Part shown: in pieces, positions 62,629-64,000 of the stretch
Position numbering within the stretch: position 1 is the first letter of the stretch
Layout: every line of letters begins with the position of its first letter
Source of the DNA: Paraburkholderia piptadeniae
GTDB lineage: Bacteria > Pseudomonadota > Gammaproteobacteria > Burkholderiales > Burkholderiaceae
Assembly: GCF_900007165.1 (NCBI RefSeq)
Contig: NZ_CYGY02000052.1
Location: forward strand, 45,968-109,967
DNA length: 64,000 nt
Reading direction: 5' to 3'
Translations under genes and position numbers: made by a program
Notes under the pieces: model-generated
Told to the model about the DNA's origin: nothing
The model's input: the letters and a program-made list of their open reading frames with translations, nothing else
The model's database searches: none

Positions 62629-62919
62629 ATGCGTTCGAAAATTCACTATCAGAGCAACATCTGCGGTGGCGACTTCAAACACGTGAAGGACTGCTTCAAT
62701 ACATGGAAAACGCAGCCGCTCGTGTACCGGATGAACGAGCACATGTTCGAAGGCAAGCGCGAAGTCCGTCCGCTCGACGATCGCGTATTCGACAATGCCG
62801 AAGTCGCTCAACGCACGCTACTCCAAACATGCGGACCGAACGATCCGTACGCGCTGGCAGCGGAGATTCATGACGGCGAGCGCGATATGTGGCTCGTGAT
62901 GGCCGCCTACGAGGAGTGA
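62629..62919 (+). CDS. Small protein of unknown function
   Basis: A 96-residue soluble protein (IHYQSNICGGDFKHVKDC start region with two Cys; WLVMAAYEE end). An excellent GGAGGT lies six bases upstream of ATG 62629. I do not recognise the family. It follows the cluster of small genes in the same direction. Confidence 0.65.
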   Translation: MRSKIHYQSNICGGDFKHVKDCFNTWKTQPLVYRMNEHMFEGKREVRPLDDRVFDNAEVAQRTLLQTCGPNDPYALAAEIHDGERDMWLVMAAYEE

Positions 62920-63009
62920 CGCGGGCACGCATGCGCTCCACGCAGGGCGCATGCGTGCTTGTGTCGCTGACCTGAGGCCCAAACGAATACGAGTCGACGC
63001 TCAGGCCGT

Positions 63010-63550
63010 CTTTCGAGCACTCGCCTGCTTGTTCGTTCGCTTATTAGCGTGGTTATCGACCTGCTTGTTTGCCAGCTATTGGCCTGATTTTGCAGCGCGC
63101 CTGATTTTTTCTGCAGCATTGCGAGTCTCGCCCGCTCGACATCCGTCGATGTGGCTGATTTCGCGTTGCCGCTGTTTTTGCGCGCCCGGCGATTGGCAGC
63201 CGGTCGCTTTTTTTCGCCTTGCGCGAGCAGCGCCGCAAATGCCACCTCGTCGACTTTCATATGACGCCTCGCGCGCGGCGACGACAGTTCTTGCAGTTCG
63301 CCTGCTTCGAAAGCGGCAATCACTTCGGGATGGATGTAACAGCGCTTGCACACAGCGGGCGTGTTGCGCAACAGCGCGGCCACTTCCTTCACTGTCGCGA
63401 CGACATGACGGTGTGCCTCTGCTGCGCTTTCGCAGATGACGTGGTTTTCTCGCGCGGCATCCCTTCGCGTGTGAGATCGCGCGCGACGCTCGCGCATATT
63501 TTCGGCAGCGCGCGTCCGAAGGCTGCCATGCGTTCGAACTCTATTGCCGC
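63010..63550 (-). pseudogene. DNA topoisomerase IB gene with an internal deletion
   Basis: Two pieces in different frames match a bacterial topoisomerase IB. The upstream piece (about 63550-63450) reads EFERMAAFGRALPK then VARDLTREGMPREK; the downstream piece (about 63434-63200) reads AEAHRHVVATVKEVAALLRNTP, AVCKRCYIHPEVIAAFEAGEL and HMKVDEVAFAALLAQ. The latter includes the tyrosine in the C-terminal catalytic block. The segment with the central catalytic residues between them is missing, so this is a degenerated gene. A Lys/Arg/Ala-rich tail follows. Confidence 0.75.
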
Positions 63551-63660
63551 AACACGTGGGCACCGAACTTGCTCGCCTGATCAACGAACGCCCGGCCGCG
63601 TGTTCGCGTGCTGGCAGGACGAACAAGGCAGCACCCGGATAGTGAGGGAGGGCGAATACA

Positions 63661-64000
63661 TGGCGAACGCACTCACGGGATGCAAGGTTGCGGTGCTCGC
63701 AGTCGACGGCTTCGAGCAGGCCGAGCTGATCGAGCCGCGCCGTGCGCTCACGGAAGCGGGAGCGACAGTACGCGTAATCTGCCAGAGGCGGAAAGATCCA
63801 GGGCTTCAGGCATGTCGACAAGGGCGGTTCCGTCGATGTCGATACGACATTCGACAAGGCGGCGCCGAACGACAACGACGCAGTGGTCCTGCCTGGCGGC
63901 GGCGTCGTGAACAGCGACGCGATCCGTCTGCTGCCGCAAGCGCAGGCGTTCGTCAAGGCGGCGGATCAGGCGAAGAAGCCAGTCGCCGTGATTTGTCACG
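63661..64000 (+). pseudogene. DJ-1/PfpI-family protein gene, frameshifted and cut by the window edge
   Basis: A good ribosome site (GGGAGGG) precedes ATG 63661. The first frame reads KVAVLAVDGFEQAELIEP and then loses the match after about 63780. The next frame resumes KIQGFRHVDKGGSVDVDTTFD, VVLPGGGVVNSDAIRL and KKPVAVICH to the window end, as expected for PfpI-type proteins. A one-base insertion near 63780-63795 explains it. The last visible residues contain the Cys-His of the active-site elbow. Whether the frameshift is real or a sequence error cannot be told here. Confidence 0.75.

Overview
The window is 64 kb of GC-rich DNA, and nearly every gene can be read as a Burkholderiaceae chromosomal gene. 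I infer Paraburkholderia or a close relative (Burkholderia sensu lato). The evidence is a BDSF-type rpfF/rpfR quorum-sensing pair, a DUF4148 secreted protein, DUF3175 and PRC-barrel stress proteins, a solitary second mreB, Ku, a full-length Lhr helicase and very high GC at third codon positions. I see no rRNA, tRNA, CRISPR array, prophage or intact insertion sequence. It reads as an accessory-metabolism region of a large soil or plant-associated genome.

Layout. 1-2.7 kb: end of etfA, a small unknown gene, a succinate-semialdehyde-type aldehyde dehydrogenase and a GFA-family protein. 3.0-8.3 kb: a GcvA-like LysR regulator and a tight operon of CaiB-type CoA-transferase, two crotonases and an MHS-type permease. 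8.3-16.7 kb: a gabD remnant, an AraC regulator, an EmrB-type pump, an esterase, solitary MreB, an alpha/beta hydrolase and a citrate synthase. 17-23 kb: a glycogen-debranching-type enzyme, a DUF2278 protein, Ku overlapping a MerR/TPR protein, and small unknown genes. 23.1-29.6 kb: a divergent ACS-family transporter and a three-gene Weimberg-type operon (sugar-acid dehydratase, FAH-family dehydratase, ketoglutarate-semialdehyde dehydrogenase) with three LacI/GntR-type operators between them.

29.7-35.7 kb: a frameshifted DUF1232 gene, an orphan histidine kinase, then an RpiR regulator with an N-terminal-nucleophile hydrolase, a class III aminotransferase and a carboxymuconolactone-decarboxylase-like protein. 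35.8-47 kb: DUF4148, OsmC, a PEP mutase/isocitrate lyase-type lyase, a TetR/efflux pair sharing an operator, a long non-coding stretch with nested inverted repeats, a YodC-like protein, a LysE exporter, an epoxide hydrolase with a superinfection-immunity-like membrane protein, an M20 peptidase and an Ldh-type dehydrogenase. 47-52 kb: rpfF and convergent rpfR, which synthesise and sense the fatty-acid signal BDSF, then a periplasmic trehalase. 52.2-59.1 kb: a two-gene membrane unit, Lhr helicase and an aldo/keto reductase.

59.1-64 kb: small stress-type and secreted proteins, a HAD phosphatase and several decayed genes (topoisomerase IB with an internal deletion, a frameshifted PfpI-family gene at the edge, and a possible small membrane protein).

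The least described pieces are: the RpiR-controlled hydrolase/aminotransferase/CMD cluster with its matching palindromes; the Ku-MerR/TPR translationally coupled pair; the sugar-acid operon whose operators are present but whose repressor is not nearby; and the 585-bp non-coding region near 40.2 kb.
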